Shown here: piece after piece, positions 43,070 to 52,053 of the stretch
Layout of the letters: the number at the start of each line of letters is the position of its first letter
Numbering within the stretch: the stretch's first letter is position 1
NCBI RefSeq assembly: GCF_004791165.1
Contig: NZ_SRUZ01000003.1
Coordinates: 496,001-560,000 of the forward strand
From: Mesorhizobium sp. M8A.F.Ca.ET.218.01.1.1
GTDB taxonomy: Bacteria > Pseudomonadota > Alphaproteobacteria > Rhizobiales > Rhizobiaceae
Direction of reading: 5' to 3'
Length of the DNA: 64,000 bases
The notes under the pieces: generated by a model
Databases searched by the model: none
The model's input: only the letters and a program-made list of their open reading frames with translations
Told to the model about the DNA's origin: nothing
Position numbers and translations under genes: made by a program

Positions 43070-44284
43070 TTGAAGGAAGCAAAGATCCAGAAACCGGAAC
43101 GGCAGCAGCGCCTGTTCGGGCTGTCGACGCCGCTCCGTTCGGCTGTCATCCCGCCGCTGTCGGCGGCGCGCTGGTTGTTGGTGCTGATCGTCGCCGCCGG
43201 CGTCTATTTCTTCCACGGTTTCCTGTTCCCGGTGCTGGCGGCGCTCGTCATCGCCTTCGCCAGCTGGCCGCTCTACCGTCGCCTGCTGGTCGGCGTTGGC
43301 GGCAACCGCACCATCGCCGCCACATTTGCCATCCTGTTCATCCTCGCCTTCCTGGTCATACCGATCGCGCTCGCCGGCACCTATGCCATCAACGAGGTGC
43401 GCGAATGGGTCGGCTGGGCGATCGAGACCAACCGCCACGGTGCGGTGACGCCGCACTGGATCGCCACCATGCCTGTCGTGGGTGAGTGGCTCAACGAGCA
43501 GTGGACGACCAATCTCGGCCATCCCGGCGGCATCGGCGAACTGATCCAGCTGGTCAGCGGCGCGAATATCGGCAGCATCTACCGAGGCGCGCTCGCCGCC
43601 GGCGGCAGCGCTTTCAGCCTCTTTCTGACGCTGCTGTTCATGATGATCGCCCTGTTTTTCGCCTATCGTGATGGCGAGAATTTCGCCGGCCAGATCGACC
43701 GCCTCGGCGAACGCATCCTGCCGACCCGCTGGGAGCGGATCTCGCGCGTCGTGCCGGCGACCATTTCCTCGACCGTGACCGGCATGACCGTGATTGCCAT
43801 CGGCGAGGGCCTGGTGCTGGGTGTCGCCTACTGGCTGGCCGGGGTGCCGTCACCTGTGACGCTGGGCGCGCTGACCGGCGTGATGGCGCTCATCCCCGGC
43901 GGGGCGCCGCTGTCCTTCACGCTGGTGTCGATCTACCTCGCGGCCAGCGGCTCGCCGATGGCCGGCCTGGCGCTGTTCATATGGGGGACGGTCGAGCTGT
44001 TCATTGTCGACAAGACCTTGCGGCCGAAGCTCGTCGGCGGACCGATAAAACTGCCCTTCCTGCCGACCTTTTTCGGCCTGATCGGCGGCGTCAAGACCAT
44101 GGGTTTTCTCGGCCTGTTCATCGGTCCGGTCCTGATGGCGCTGCTGGTCGCGATCTGGCGCGAGTGGCTGCGCGAGGTGGAACTGGCCGATGAGACGGCG
44201 GCCGGATCGGCCGCCGAGATCGAGGCCGGTCGGCGGATCGAGGTCCTGCCCGAACCAGGCGCCGCGAAGAAAGCCAGCGCCTGA
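43070..44284 (+). CDS. AI-2E family (PerM-type) transporter
   Basis: 404-aa membrane protein with about eight spans, of the PerM/AI-2E family. Members include the AI-2 exporter TqsA and Na+/H+ antiporters, so the substrate is uncertain. Typical parts are F-F-A-Y-R-D-G-E-N-F and L-T-G-V-M-A-L-I-P-G-G-A-P-L-S-F and the conserved R-P-K-L-V-G-G. The start is TTG at 43070, with GGGGAGA about ten bases before. It lies 118 bp after parC. Confidence 0.85.
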   Translation: MKEAKIQKPERQQRLFGLSTPLRSAVIPPLSAARWLLVLIVAAGVYFFHGFLFPVLAALVIAFASWPLYRRLLVGVGGNRTIAATFAILFILAFLVIPIALAGTYAINEVREWVGWAIETNRHGAVTPHWIATMPVVGEWLNEQWTTNLGHPGGIGELIQLVSGANIGSIYRGALAAGGSAFSLFLTLLFMMIALFFAYRDGENFAGQIDRLGERILPTRWERISRVVPATISSTVTGMTVIAIGEGLVLGVAYWLAGVPSPVTLGALTGVMALIPGGAPLSFTLVSIYLAASGSPMAGLALFIWGTVELFIVDKTLRPKLVGGPIKLPFLPTFFGLIGGVKTMGFLGLFIGPVLMALLVAIWREWLREVELADETAAGSAAEIEAGRRIEVLPEPGAAKKASA

Positions 44285-44293
44285 CCTCGAACC

Positions 44294-45190
44294 CTACGCC
44301 GGATGATGCACCGCAAGGTCGCCGCGACGCTTACGTCCATCATGCAGCTGCCAGAGCGAATGGGCGACCAGCGTGACGATCAGGATGCCGCCGCCGATCA
44401 GGCTGTTGCGGGTCGGCGTCTCGGCGAAGATCATCCACACCCAGATCGGCGCCAGCACCGTTTCGAGCAGGTAGAACATCGCCACTTCCGGTCCTGAAAT
44501 GTACTTCGGCCCGGCGGCGAGGCAGAAGAACGAGATCGGCATGATGACGGCGCCGTTGAAGATGATCCACCATGGCGCGTTCACGTGGAAGCCTTCGCCT
44601 GTCACCATGAAGGCGGCCAGCCCAAGCGGCAGAAGGACGCCGATGAGCGAGGTGAATCCCATATCCTTGCCGCTGGCGCGCGAGATGGTGATGGCGACCG
44701 CGATGAAGAAGGCCGAGCAGAGCGCCATGAAGTCGCCGAACAGCTTGCCGGTGCCGACCGAACCGCCGACGATGACCAGCACGCCGAGGATCATCACCAG
44801 CATGGCCACGATGGTCACCGTCCGCGGTTTTTCCCGCAGGAATATCCACGACAGAAGCGCCGCGAACACGGTGTTGAAGGCGAGGATGAACACCAGATCG
44901 GCGGTCGAGGTGTGGTAGACCGCGGTGACGAAGGTGATCGAGGTCAGCCCATAGCATATCGCCACGATCAGCCCGTCCCAACCGGGGATGAGCGGCGGTG
45001 CATTGCGGCTCAGCGCGCGCCAGACCGACCAGATGATCATCGCGGCGATGAAAGTGGTTCCGGTGCGCAGCAAAAGGATCGTCCACGCGCCGCCATCCGC
45101 AAGGCGGATCAACGGTATGTCGACAGTCAGTATCAGTCCGCCGATGGCGGTTATCAAAAGGCCCTTCTGGTGATCGTGGTGAGAGGACAT
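44294..45190 (-). CDS. DMT superfamily (EamA) transporter
   Basis: 298 aa with ten spans in two five-span halves, each an EamA domain. Likely an exporter of small metabolites or amino acids; substrate unknown. The ATG at 45190 (M-S-S-H-H-D-H) begins just before helix 1; the frame continues to 45277 without family residues. Convergent with the AI-2E gene. Confidence 0.85.
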   Translation of the reverse strand: MSSHHDHQKGLLITAIGGLILTVDIPLIRLADGGAWTILLLRTGTTFIAAMIIWSVWRALSRNAPPLIPGWDGLIVAICYGLTSITFVTAVYHTSTADLVFILAFNTVFAALLSWIFLREKPRTVTIVAMLVMILGVLVIVGGSVGTGKLFGDFMALCSAFFIAVAITISRASGKDMGFTSLIGVLLPLGLAAFMVTGEGFHVNAPWWIIFNGAVIMPISFFCLAAGPKYISGPEVAMFYLLETVLAPIWVWMIFAETPTRNSLIGGGILIVTLVAHSLWQLHDGRKRRGDLAVHHPA

Positions 45191-45324
45191 GCAGGAACTT
45201 TCGCAATTGAATTGCAGGCGGTGGCCGATCGGCGCAAGCGCGCACTCTCTCCAACCGAGCGGCTGAAAGACCAGCATCCCCTGCCTTGAAACAGTTTAAG
45301 CGTGGATCGTGGGAAAACTCAGCG

Positions 45325-46083
45325 TCAGACCGCTTCGTTTGTATAGCGCTCCCAGCCTTTCGGGCCGAGATGCTCCTGCGGCATGAAGCGCATCTTATAG
45401 TTCATCTTGCGCGAACCATTGACCCAGTAGCCAAGGTAGACATGGGGCAGTCCCATCGCCTTGGCACGGGCGATATGGTCGAGGATCATGAACGTGCCGA
45501 GTGAGCGGCTTTCGAAATCGGGATTGAAATAGGAATAGACCATCGACAGGCCGTCGGCCATCTTGTCGGTGAGCGCCACCGCGATGAGTTCGCCCTGACC
45601 CTTGCCGGTGATGAAGGTATCGGGCCCGCGCCGCCGGTATTCGATCACCTTGGTGTCGACATGCGTATCCTCGACCATCATGGCGTAGTCGAGCACTGTC
45701 ATGTCGGACATGCCGCCGCGGCGGTGGCGGGCATCGAGATAGCCGCGAAACAGCGAATATTGTTCGGTTGAGGGCTCGGCATTGTGCATCGCGCCGACGA
45801 GATCGGAATTGTGCTGCAGCACGCGCTTCATGTTGCGGCTGGCGGTGAACTCCTGGGCCAGGATGCGCACGGATACACAGGCGCGGCAGGTTTCGCAGGC
45901 TGGCCTGTAGGCGATGTTCTGCGAGCGCCGGAAGCCGCCTTGCGTAAGCAGGTCGTTCATTTCCGAGGCCTTGTCGCCGACCAGATGTGTGAACACCTTC
46001 CGCTCGAACTGGCCGTCGAGGTAGGGGCACGGCGACGGCGCGGTCAGGAAGAACTGCGGCGACTGGGTCGGATGCTGCGTCAT
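45325..46083 (-). CDS. bpt: Aspartate/glutamate leucyltransferase (N-end rule)
   Basis: 252-aa Bpt-type aminoacyl-tRNA protein transferase. It adds leucine to N-terminal Asp or Glu, marking proteins for ClpAP. The N-terminal C-x-x-C-R-x-C segment ([11 protein letters not shown]) and [15 protein letters not shown] are diagnostic. The RDD gene lies 141 bp upstream on the same strand, an arrangement seen in rhizobia. Confidence 0.93.
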   Translation of the reverse strand: MTQHPTQSPQFFLTAPSPCPYLDGQFERKVFTHLVGDKASEMNDLLTQGGFRRSQNIAYRPACETCRACVSVRILAQEFTASRNMKRVLQHNSDLVGAMHNAEPSTEQYSLFRGYLDARHRRGGMSDMTVLDYAMMVEDTHVDTKVIEYRRRGPDTFITGKGQGELIAVALTDKMADGLSMVYSYFNPDFESRSLGTFMILDHIARAKAMGLPHVYLGYWVNGSRKMNYKMRFMPQEHLGPKGWERYTNEAV

Positions 46084-46223
46084 CGAGCCTTGGAAACACT
46101 CCTTCGAATCGCTCTACCTTTGGCTCGGGCGGCGAAAAATTCAACAGGATTGTGAAGGTGTGGTTGCCTGAACACCTTCACATTTGCGCTCAAGGGGCTG
46201 CGACTTCTCTTGAGGGCCGGTTT

Positions 46224-46694
46224 TTAGCGGCCGGTGCGGCTGACCACGGTGCCGAGCAAAAGATCGTGCAGCGTGCGCTTGCGGTCCGAGAATAGCGTCA
46301 CCAGCAGGACCAGCGGCGACAGGATGACGTTGCCGGCCCAGAACAATACGGAATGGACGACCGCGGTGAGGCCGTCGATCGGCCTGCCGTCGAGACGATC
46401 GAGGCGGATGCCCATCATCTTCATGCCCGTGGTGGCCTGGTCGGCGCTGCCCAGCGTGTTCCAGATGTAGAGGATGGCGACTGCCGGCACCAGGACGCCG
46501 AACAGCATCCAGCCAAGACCGAGGGTCAAAAGCCCGAGGAAGAACACCAGGATGGCGAACGGAATGGTGAGCAGGGCAACCATGATATAGTCGAGCACGA
46601 AGGCCAGGATGCGCCTTGTGCGCACGCCTTCATAAGCCCTGACATCGTCGAGCCGGGTGTTGATGATTTCGCCGTCGAGAACGCGAGCGTTCAT
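46224..46694 (-). CDS. RDD family membrane protein
   Basis: 156 aa with three spans. The R-R-I-L-A-F-V-L-D-Y-I start carries the Arg and Asp that name the family, and T-T-G-M-K-M-M-G-I-R-L and L-S-P-L-V-L-L and S-D-R-K-R-T-L-H-D-L-L-L-G-T follow. Function unclear; some members act as ion antiporters. Usually linked to bpt, as here. Confidence 0.88.
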   Translation of the reverse strand: MNARVLDGEIINTRLDDVRAYEGVRTRRILAFVLDYIMVALLTIPFAILVFFLGLLTLGLGWMLFGVLVPAVAILYIWNTLGSADQATTGMKMMGIRLDRLDGRPIDGLTAVVHSVLFWAGNVILSPLVLLVTLFSDRKRTLHDLLLGTVVSRTGR

Positions 46695-46900
46695 GTCATT
46701 TCCTCGTAACAGGGTCCGACATAGGGTGCGGACCGCTCGATGATGAAATGGTGAAGGCTCGCCGCAGAATCAAGATTGGGCCATTCGCCGGCTCGCACGG
46801 CGGAGCCAGACGGCCGACAGTCCGAATCGGTTGAATTCGCGGCGCGGATGGCGTTAGCTTGTTGCGGCGCAACAAAATGGGCGCCGAGGGACGGGGACAT

Positions 46901-48289
46901 ATGGATTACGACATGCTGGTCATCGGCAGCGGCCCCTCGGGCCGCCGCGCGGCGGTGCAATCGGCCAAACTCGGCAAATCGGTGCTGGTGGTCGACCGCG
47001 GCCGGCGTCTTGGCGGCGTCTCGGTGCACACCGGCACCATTCCCTCGAAAACGCTGCGCGAAACGGTGCTCAATCTCTCGGGCTGGCGCGAGCGCGGCTT
47101 CTATGGACGCGGCTACCGGGTCAAGCAGGACATCTCGGTCGGCGACCTGATCGAGCGCCTGCACAAGACGCTCGACCACGAGGTCGAGGTGCTGCAACAC
47201 CAGTTCATGCGCAACACGGTCAAAAGTGCGCGCGCGGCGGTAAAATTTCTCGGCCCCAACAAGGTCAGCCTGACATCGGACAATGGCGACTATAGCGAAG
47301 TCGGCTTCGCCAATGCGCTGATCGCCGTCGGCACCAGGCCGCATCGGCCGCGCGACGTGCCCTTCGACAAGACCCGTGTCTTCGACAGCGACGAGATGCT
47401 CGAACTCGACCGGCTGCCGCGCACGCTGACGGTGATCGGCGCCGGCGTCATCGGCGTCGAATACGCCACGATCTTTTCCGCGCTCGACGTACCGGTGACG
47501 CTGGTCGAGCCGCGCAACTCCATCCTCGATTTTGTCGACCGCGAGATCGTCGACGATTTCATCCACCAGATGCGCGACCGTGGCATGACCATAAGGCTGG
47601 GCAGCGCGGTCAAGGAAATCCGCTCCAAGCCGGAAGCCGCCGAGGTGGAGCTGGCCGATGGCCGCACCATCCGCTCCGAGGTCGTGCTCTATGCCGCCGG
47701 CCGCACCGGCAATGTCGGCAGCCTTGGCCTCGACGTGGTCGGCATCGAGGCCGACTCCAGGGGCCGCATCAAGGTCGATCCGCAGACGTTTCAGACCAGC
47801 GTGCCCAATATCTACGCCGCCGGCGACGTCATCGGCTTTCCGAGCCTTGCCTCCACCTCGATGGAGCAGGGCCGGGTGGCTGCCTGTCATGCCTTCGGCG
47901 TGTCATTGCCGCCGCCGCCGGAGACGTTCCCCTATGGCATCTACGCGGTGCCGGAGATTTCCACCGTCGGCCAGTCCGAGGAGCAAGTGCGCGAGAGCGG
48001 CGCCGCCTATGAGGTCGGCGTCGCGCGCTTTCGCGAGACATCGCGCGGCCACATCATGGGCGTCAACACCGGCTTCCTGAAGCTGCTGTTCTCGATCGAG
48101 ACGCGGCGCCTGCTCGGCGCGCACATCGTCGGCGAGGGCGCCACCGAACTCATTCACATCGGCCAGGCGGTGATCAATCTCGGCGGCACGGTCGACTTCT
48201 TCGTCAACAACACCTTCAACTACCCAACGCTGGCCGAGGCCTACAAGATCGCCGGGCTGGATGCCTGGAACCGGATGGGGAGGGGGTAG
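46901..48289 (+). CDS. sthA: Soluble pyridine nucleotide transhydrogenase SthA
   Basis: 462-aa flavoprotein that transfers hydride between NADPH and NAD+. FAD motif G-S-G-P-S-G is near the start, the NAD(P) motif V-I-G-A-G-V-I-G-V-E-Y-A in the middle, and A-A-G-D-V-I-G-F-P-S-L near the end. The redox disulphide of related reductases is missing: the position reads H-T-G-T-I-P-S-K-T-L-R, as in SthA. The ATG at 46901 follows GGGGA. The nearby 46695-46900 region is otherwise empty. Confidence 0.94.
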   Translation: MDYDMLVIGSGPSGRRAAVQSAKLGKSVLVVDRGRRLGGVSVHTGTIPSKTLRETVLNLSGWRERGFYGRGYRVKQDISVGDLIERLHKTLDHEVEVLQHQFMRNTVKSARAAVKFLGPNKVSLTSDNGDYSEVGFANALIAVGTRPHRPRDVPFDKTRVFDSDEMLELDRLPRTLTVIGAGVIGVEYATIFSALDVPVTLVEPRNSILDFVDREIVDDFIHQMRDRGMTIRLGSAVKEIRSKPEAAEVELADGRTIRSEVVLYAAGRTGNVGSLGLDVVGIEADSRGRIKVDPQTFQTSVPNIYAAGDVIGFPSLASTSMEQGRVAACHAFGVSLPPPPETFPYGIYAVPEISTVGQSEEQVRESGAAYEVGVARFRETSRGHIMGVNTGFLKLLFSIETRRLLGAHIVGEGATELIHIGQAVINLGGTVDFFVNNTFNYPTLAEAYKIAGLDAWNRMGRG

Positions 48290-48364
48290 GCTCCCGCCAT
48301 CTGGGCGAGCAAAGCCAGCATCACGTCGGCTGATGGCATCGGCAGCACCGCCTGCCCTGATTGC

Positions 48365-49036
48365 CTATCGCGATGGCGCGCGCGTCCACGCCGATCCCGG
48401 CAGCCATCGCCCGACGATCGCGGCGTCCGGCTCGCCGATTTCGTGGCCCGATGGAACAATCCGGGCGTCGATCTCGGTGCCGTGCCGGCTGAGCAGCGTC
48501 ACCAGCGCCGGCGCGAAAGACCCGTAGGTCTCGTCGGCGGCTCCGGCAATGATCAGCGTTCGCGTTCCCGCAAGGTCCGTCGCCGGGACCTCGTCGAGCA
48601 CGGGCATCGGCCTCAACAGCGCAGCGCTGCGGACGATGCCGGGATGGAGCAGCATCAGGCTCGAAACCAGATTGGCGCCGTTCGAATAGCCAAGGAATGT
48701 CGCGTGATCGAGATCAAGCCCATGGCGCGCGACGGCTTCGTTTGCGAAGGCCGCGAAGGCGGTGGTTTCGAAATGGATGCTTTCCTGGTCGAAAGTGGTC
48801 GGCGTGATTCGCTCGAACCAGCGAAAACCGTCCTCCTGGGGGACACGGCCACGCACCGCGATCAGGACGGCATCGGGCGCCAAGCGTCTCGCCAGCGCCA
48901 CCATGCTTGTCTCGCCGACGCCCGATCCATGCAGCAGGAACAGGCATTCACGGCTCTTTTCGCCGGGGCGGAGGAGGCGATACGGAAAGGTCAGATCCAG
49001 CGTTAGCGGGCCGCTGTCGACATTGTCGCCGGTCAT
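48365..49036 (-). CDS. Alpha/beta hydrolase, carboxylesterase-like
   Basis: 223-aa cytoplasmic hydrolase of the phospholipase/carboxylesterase group. The nucleophile elbow is G-Y-S-N-G-A, the acid in G-A-A-D-E-T-Y, and the histidine in P-S-G-H-E-I-G. The N-terminal L-L-H-G-S-G-V-G-E forms the oxyanion hole. Substrate unknown. It converges on sthA and is divergent from opgC. Confidence 0.87.
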   Translation of the reverse strand: MTGDNVDSGPLTLDLTFPYRLLRPGEKSRECLFLLHGSGVGETSMVALARRLAPDAVLIAVRGRVPQEDGFRWFERITPTTFDQESIHFETTAFAAFANEAVARHGLDLDHATFLGYSNGANLVSSLMLLHPGIVRSAALLRPMPVLDEVPATDLAGTRTLIIAGAADETYGSFAPALVTLLSRHGTEIDARIVPSGHEIGEPDAAIVGRWLPGSAWTRAPSR

Positions 49037-49236
49037 CTCGCATCCCTTTGATTATATGAGGTTCCGCTCAATTTGCCGGCTTCAAAACGCAATATTTTCA
49101 TGCTCCGCGAAAGTTGATCGAACCAGGCGCATTCCAGCCCGTTTCTGCGCCGATACACTCCGGTGGGAGGAATCGAAGCGGTGCGTCGGGGGTCGCATTG
49201 CTGGACATGAACAACCAGCTTTGAGGCCTTTTGTCG

Positions 49237-50436
49237 ATGACTACCCCTGTTTTGCCGGATCGCAATTTGCGTATCCCCGAACGCGACACGCGTATCGATG
49301 TACTGCGCGCGCTGGCCCTGCTCACGATCTTCATCGACCATGTGCCGGGCACGGCTTTCGAGGCGCTGACCTACAAGAATTTCGGTTTCTCGGACGCGGC
49401 CGAGGCATTCGTGCTGATTTCCGGCATCTCGGTCGCGCTCGCCTACGGCACGAAGTTCCGCCCGGGTGGCCGGCTTCTCGCGACCTTGAAGATGTGGCGG
49501 CGGGCGGGCGTGCTCTATGTCGCCCATATCGTCACGACGATGGTGGTGATGGCCCTGTTCTGCGCCGTGGCGGTGTTTGCCAAGCGGCCGGAACTGGTGA
49601 AGCTGATCAACATCGAGCCGCTGATGAAGAACCCGCCGCAAGTGCTGGTCGGCATCGTCACGCTCGGCCACCAGCTCGGCTACAACAACATCCTGCCGGT
49701 CTATGCGGCGCTGCTTTTGATGGCGCCGGCCTTTGTCCTGTTCGTCAGCTACCGGCCCGTCGCGGCCCTTGTCGCATCCGGCACGTTGTGGCTCGTTGCA
49801 GGAATCTGGCAGATCGCGCCGCCCAATTATCCCGAGCCCGGTTTCTGGTTCCTCAACCCGCTGTCCTGGCAGTTCCTGTTCAACATCGGCCTTGTCGCCA
49901 TGCTGCATGTCAGGCGCGGCGGTGTCATTCCGGTCAACCGCTGGCTGGTCGGCGCGGCCGCCGCCTATGTGCTGGCGGCGCTGGTCTGGGTGCACAGCCC
50001 GCTCTGGGGGCAGATAACCTGGTTCAACCTGCCGGTGGTGATCGGCGGCTTCGACAAGACCTTCCTGTCGCTGCCGCGGCTGCTGCACATCCTGGCGGTC
50101 AGCTACCTCGTCGTCGCTCTGCCGGCGCTCTCCAGCCTGTTCCGCACCAGCCCTGATCATCCGCTGGCGATACTGGGCAAACGATCGCTGCCGGTCTTCA
50201 TCGCCGGCACGGTGATCGCAATGGTCGCTCAGGTGATGAAGCTGATCAATCCAGGCGGGTTCGTCTATGACAGCCTGCTGATATCGGCCGGCATCGCCAT
50301 GCAGTTCGCGCTCGCCTTCTATCTCGAATGGCTGTCGACCATCGGCGGCTCGGCCAAGGCCCGCACGGCCCAAAAGGATCCCGCGCCGGTCCGTGCGCCT
50401 TTGGGCCTCTCCGCCATGGCAAGAGCCAACCGATAG
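49237..50436 (+). CDS. opgC: OpgC-type acyltransferase for periplasmic glucans
   Basis: 399-aa inner membrane protein with about ten spans, of the OpgC family, which succinylates osmoregulated periplasmic glucans in Rhodobacter. Family parts are R-I-D-V-L-R-A-L-A-L-L-T-I-F-I-D-H-V-P-G and L-I-S-G-I-S-V-A-L-A-Y-G. With ndvB and ndvA in the same window this would decorate the cyclic glucans. The ATG at 49237 lies ten bases after GAGG; a TTG at 49231 is the alternative. Confidence 0.9.
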   Translation: MTTPVLPDRNLRIPERDTRIDVLRALALLTIFIDHVPGTAFEALTYKNFGFSDAAEAFVLISGISVALAYGTKFRPGGRLLATLKMWRRAGVLYVAHIVTTMVVMALFCAVAVFAKRPELVKLINIEPLMKNPPQVLVGIVTLGHQLGYNNILPVYAALLLMAPAFVLFVSYRPVAALVASGTLWLVAGIWQIAPPNYPEPGFWFLNPLSWQFLFNIGLVAMLHVRRGGVIPVNRWLVGAAAAYVLAALVWVHSPLWGQITWFNLPVVIGGFDKTFLSLPRLLHILAVSYLVVALPALSSLFRTSPDHPLAILGKRSLPVFIAGTVIAMVAQVMKLINPGGFVYDSLLISAGIAMQFALAFYLEWLSTIGGSAKARTAQKDPAPVRAPLGLSAMARANR

Positions 50437-50452
50437 GCGGTTCGGCGGCGGT

Positions 50453-51529
50453 TCAAGCGCGGGGCGGACCCGACGAGCCCCGCACGATCAGTTCGACCGG
50501 CAGTTGATGCCTGCTGACCGGCCCATCGCTCTCCAGGATCGCCCTGACGGCAAGGCGGCCTATCTCGGCAATCGGCTGGGCGATCGTGGTCAATGGCGGC
50601 TTGGACACCGCTGCTTCCGGAACATCGTCGAACCCGACGACGGAAACATCGTCGGGCACGTTGAGCCCGCGTGCGCTCAGCCATTCGAGCGCCACCAGGG
50701 CCATTCTGTCCGACATGGCAAGGATGGCGGTGGGCGGCGCGTCGGAGGCGAAGATGGTTTCGAGCCCCGCCTTCGTGCTCGCCACGTCGTTGGCGGTCTC
50801 GTAGACGGGCACTTTGGATATATCGACGCCAACCCGCGAAAGCTCCCGGAGATAGCCCGTGAGGCGGTTGCGCGTCCCTGCATAGGTAGCGGCCCGTACC
50901 TGTTCGGCCGAAACAATGCCCGTCCTGTCGTCGGCGAAGGGCAGCGCAAGGACGGCGAAGCGGCGATGTCCAAGATCGGTGAGATGGCGGGCCGCCATGC
51001 CGGCGCCGGCGATGTTGTCGACACCGATCGCGGCGACCGACCCGTCCTCGGAATCGAGGTCGAGCGCGACGAAGGGCAGCTTGCGCTCGCGTGCCAGTTC
51101 CACCAGGCGCGAACCGCCCTCGATGCAGAAGACGATGAAGCCGTCGACCAGCGCGCTCTGGATGTTCCAGGCAAGCTGTTCGTTGTTGGCGGCCGAGACC
51201 AGTGAGATGCCGGCTCCGGTTGCATCGCAAGCCTGTGAGATGCCCGCCATCATGACGCGCGCAAACGGATCGTCGAAGAAGTAGGAGAGGGGCTCTGCGG
51301 TGGCAACGCCAATGGCGTTGACCTTGCCGGCCCGCAGCAGCCGGCCCTTTGGATCGGGGCCGCCATACCCCATGGCCTCGGCGGCTGCGCGAACCCGTTC
51401 GCGAACTTCCTCGCGCACGATCTCGGGCCGGCTGAATACATTGGACGCGGTGCCGTGCGAAACCCCGGCGGCCTTGGCGATATCGGCCAGCCGGACGGGT
51501 CGTCGATTGCCTGCGGTAAGTGACGCCAT
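50453..51529 (-). CDS. LacI family transcriptional regulator
   Basis: 358 aa: N-terminal helix-turn-helix (V-R-L-A-D-I-A-K-A-A-G-V-S-H-G-T-A-S-N-V-F) then a periplasmic-binding-protein-like sensor domain. The ATG at 51529 has AGGAGA upstream; the frame could also start at 51553. The gene faces two small genes, and three identical operator copies of LacI-type symmetry lie in front of it. A possible promoter for it (TTGAAT, 51596-51601; TAGATG, 51573-51578; 17-bp spacer) overlaps operator A, predicting autorepression. The effector is unknown, and no sugar genes adjoin. Confidence 0.88.
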   Translation of the reverse strand: MASLTAGNRRPVRLADIAKAAGVSHGTASNVFSRPEIVREEVRERVRAAAEAMGYGGPDPKGRLLRAGKVNAIGVATAEPLSYFFDDPFARVMMAGISQACDATGAGISLVSAANNEQLAWNIQSALVDGFIVFCIEGGSRLVELARERKLPFVALDLDSEDGSVAAIGVDNIAGAGMAARHLTDLGHRRFAVLALPFADDRTGIVSAEQVRAATYAGTRNRLTGYLRELSRVGVDISKVPVYETANDVASTKAGLETIFASDAPPTAILAMSDRMALVALEWLSARGLNVPDDVSVVGFDDVPEAAVSKPPLTTIAQPIAEIGRLAVRAILESDGPVSRHQLPVELIVRGSSGPPRA

Positions 51530-51587
51530 TTGCGCGGGTCTCCTGACATGCATTTAGCACGTTCTTGGGCCGCATCTAGCACTTTCG

Positions 51588-51601
51588 TTGGATCGATTCA
51601 A
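51588..51601. promoter_or_regulatory. LacI-type operator A
   Basis: TTGGATCGATTCAA, a near-palindrome with a central CG as in LacI-family sites. It lies just upstream of the -35 of the small-gene promoter and over the likely -35 of the lacI gene. It is identical to site C and an exact inversion of site B. Confidence 0.75.
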
Positions 51602-51606
51602 ATTGC

Positions 51607-51635
51607 TTGACCGTCGCCAATGAAAGGCCTATCTT
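51607..51635 (+). promoter_or_regulatory. Sigma-70-type promoter for small gene 1
   Basis: TTGACC (51607-51612) and TATCTT (51630-51635) are separated by 17 bp, close to consensus for the housekeeping sigma factor. Operator A ends 6 bp upstream and operator B begins at the last -10 base, so a bound repressor would occupy both sides of the polymerase site. Confidence 0.65.
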
Positions 51636-51648
51636 TGAATCGATCCAA
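51635..51648. promoter_or_regulatory. LacI-type operator B
   Basis: TTGAATCGATCCAA, exactly the reverse complement of sites A and C. It covers the -10 end and the expected transcription start of the small-gene promoter, the usual place for a repressor site. Centre-to-centre distance to A is 47 bp, compatible with looping or with two independent dimers. Confidence 0.75.
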
Positions 51649-51688
51649 ATTGGCGGATTTAGCCTGTTGATTGACCTCGGAGGGAATG

Positions 51689-51832
51689 ATGCATCCCATC
51701 AACTATCTGTTCGAAGACATCTACCGCAACGACTGGAATATCGGGTCGGCGACAAACAGCCAGAAGCGCCGCGACAGAACCAGTCCGTGGATTCGCGACT
51801 TGCGCTTCCTCGTAGGGCGCAAGCGGAGCTGA
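51689..51832 (+). CDS. Small protein 1 of a LacI-controlled pair, unknown
   Basis: 47 aa. The N-terminus reads M-H-P-I-N-Y-L-F-E-D-I-Y-R-N-D-W, and the tail is basic (R-D-L-R-F-L-V-G-R-K-R-S). It shares the pattern M-H-P-I-x-x-L-F-E-D-I-Y-R-N-x-W-x-I with the next small gene. The ATG at 51689 was preferred over the adjacent ATG at 51686 because GGAGG is five bases before it and because gene 2 also starts M-H-P-I. No signal peptide, no membrane span, no known family. A strong promoter and two operators precede it. Confidence 0.65.
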   Translation: MHPINYLFEDIYRNDWNIGSATNSQKRRDRTSPWIRDLRFLVGRKRS

Positions 51833-51859
51833 TCGGCATTGCCCTTTTTGTGCTTGCGA

Positions 51860-51873
51860 TTGGATCGATTCAA
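51860..51873. promoter_or_regulatory. LacI-type operator C
   Basis: TTGGATCGATTCAA, an identical third copy of the site, placed between the two small genes and only three bases before the ribosome site of the second. It may repress a second promoter or act as a roadblock within the transcript; I see no good -10 for a separate promoter. Confidence 0.7.
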
Positions 51874-51889
51874 TTGGAAGGAGAAAAAC

Positions 51890-52036
51890 ATGCACCCCAT
51901 CCAGCATCTGTTCGAAGACATTTACCGCAACTACTGGGGTATCTCGCCCGCCGCCGAGCGGCCAGAGTCCAGATGTCTGAAGAGGCCGGCCGCGCGCAAT
52001 CGTGATCTGCTGATCCGACCCGAACGTCGGCGCTGA
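51890..52036 (+). CDS. Small protein 2 of a LacI-controlled pair, unknown
   Basis: 48 aa, beginning M-H-P-I-Q-H-L-F-E-D-I-Y-R-N-Y-W-G-I and ending basic (L-L-I-R-P-E-R-R-R). AAGGAG lies six bases before the ATG, an ideal ribosome site. The N-terminal 18 residues match small protein 1 at 13 positions; the C-terminal halves are diverged but both end in R-D-L and Arg-rich tails. The first 48 bases are also alike at DNA level, with two synonymous changes, so duplication is likely. The function is unknown. Confidence 0.65.
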   Translation: MHPIQHLFEDIYRNYWGISPAAERPESRCLKRPAARNRDLLIRPERRR

Positions 52037-52053
52037 TCCTGCTGGCTTGAATC

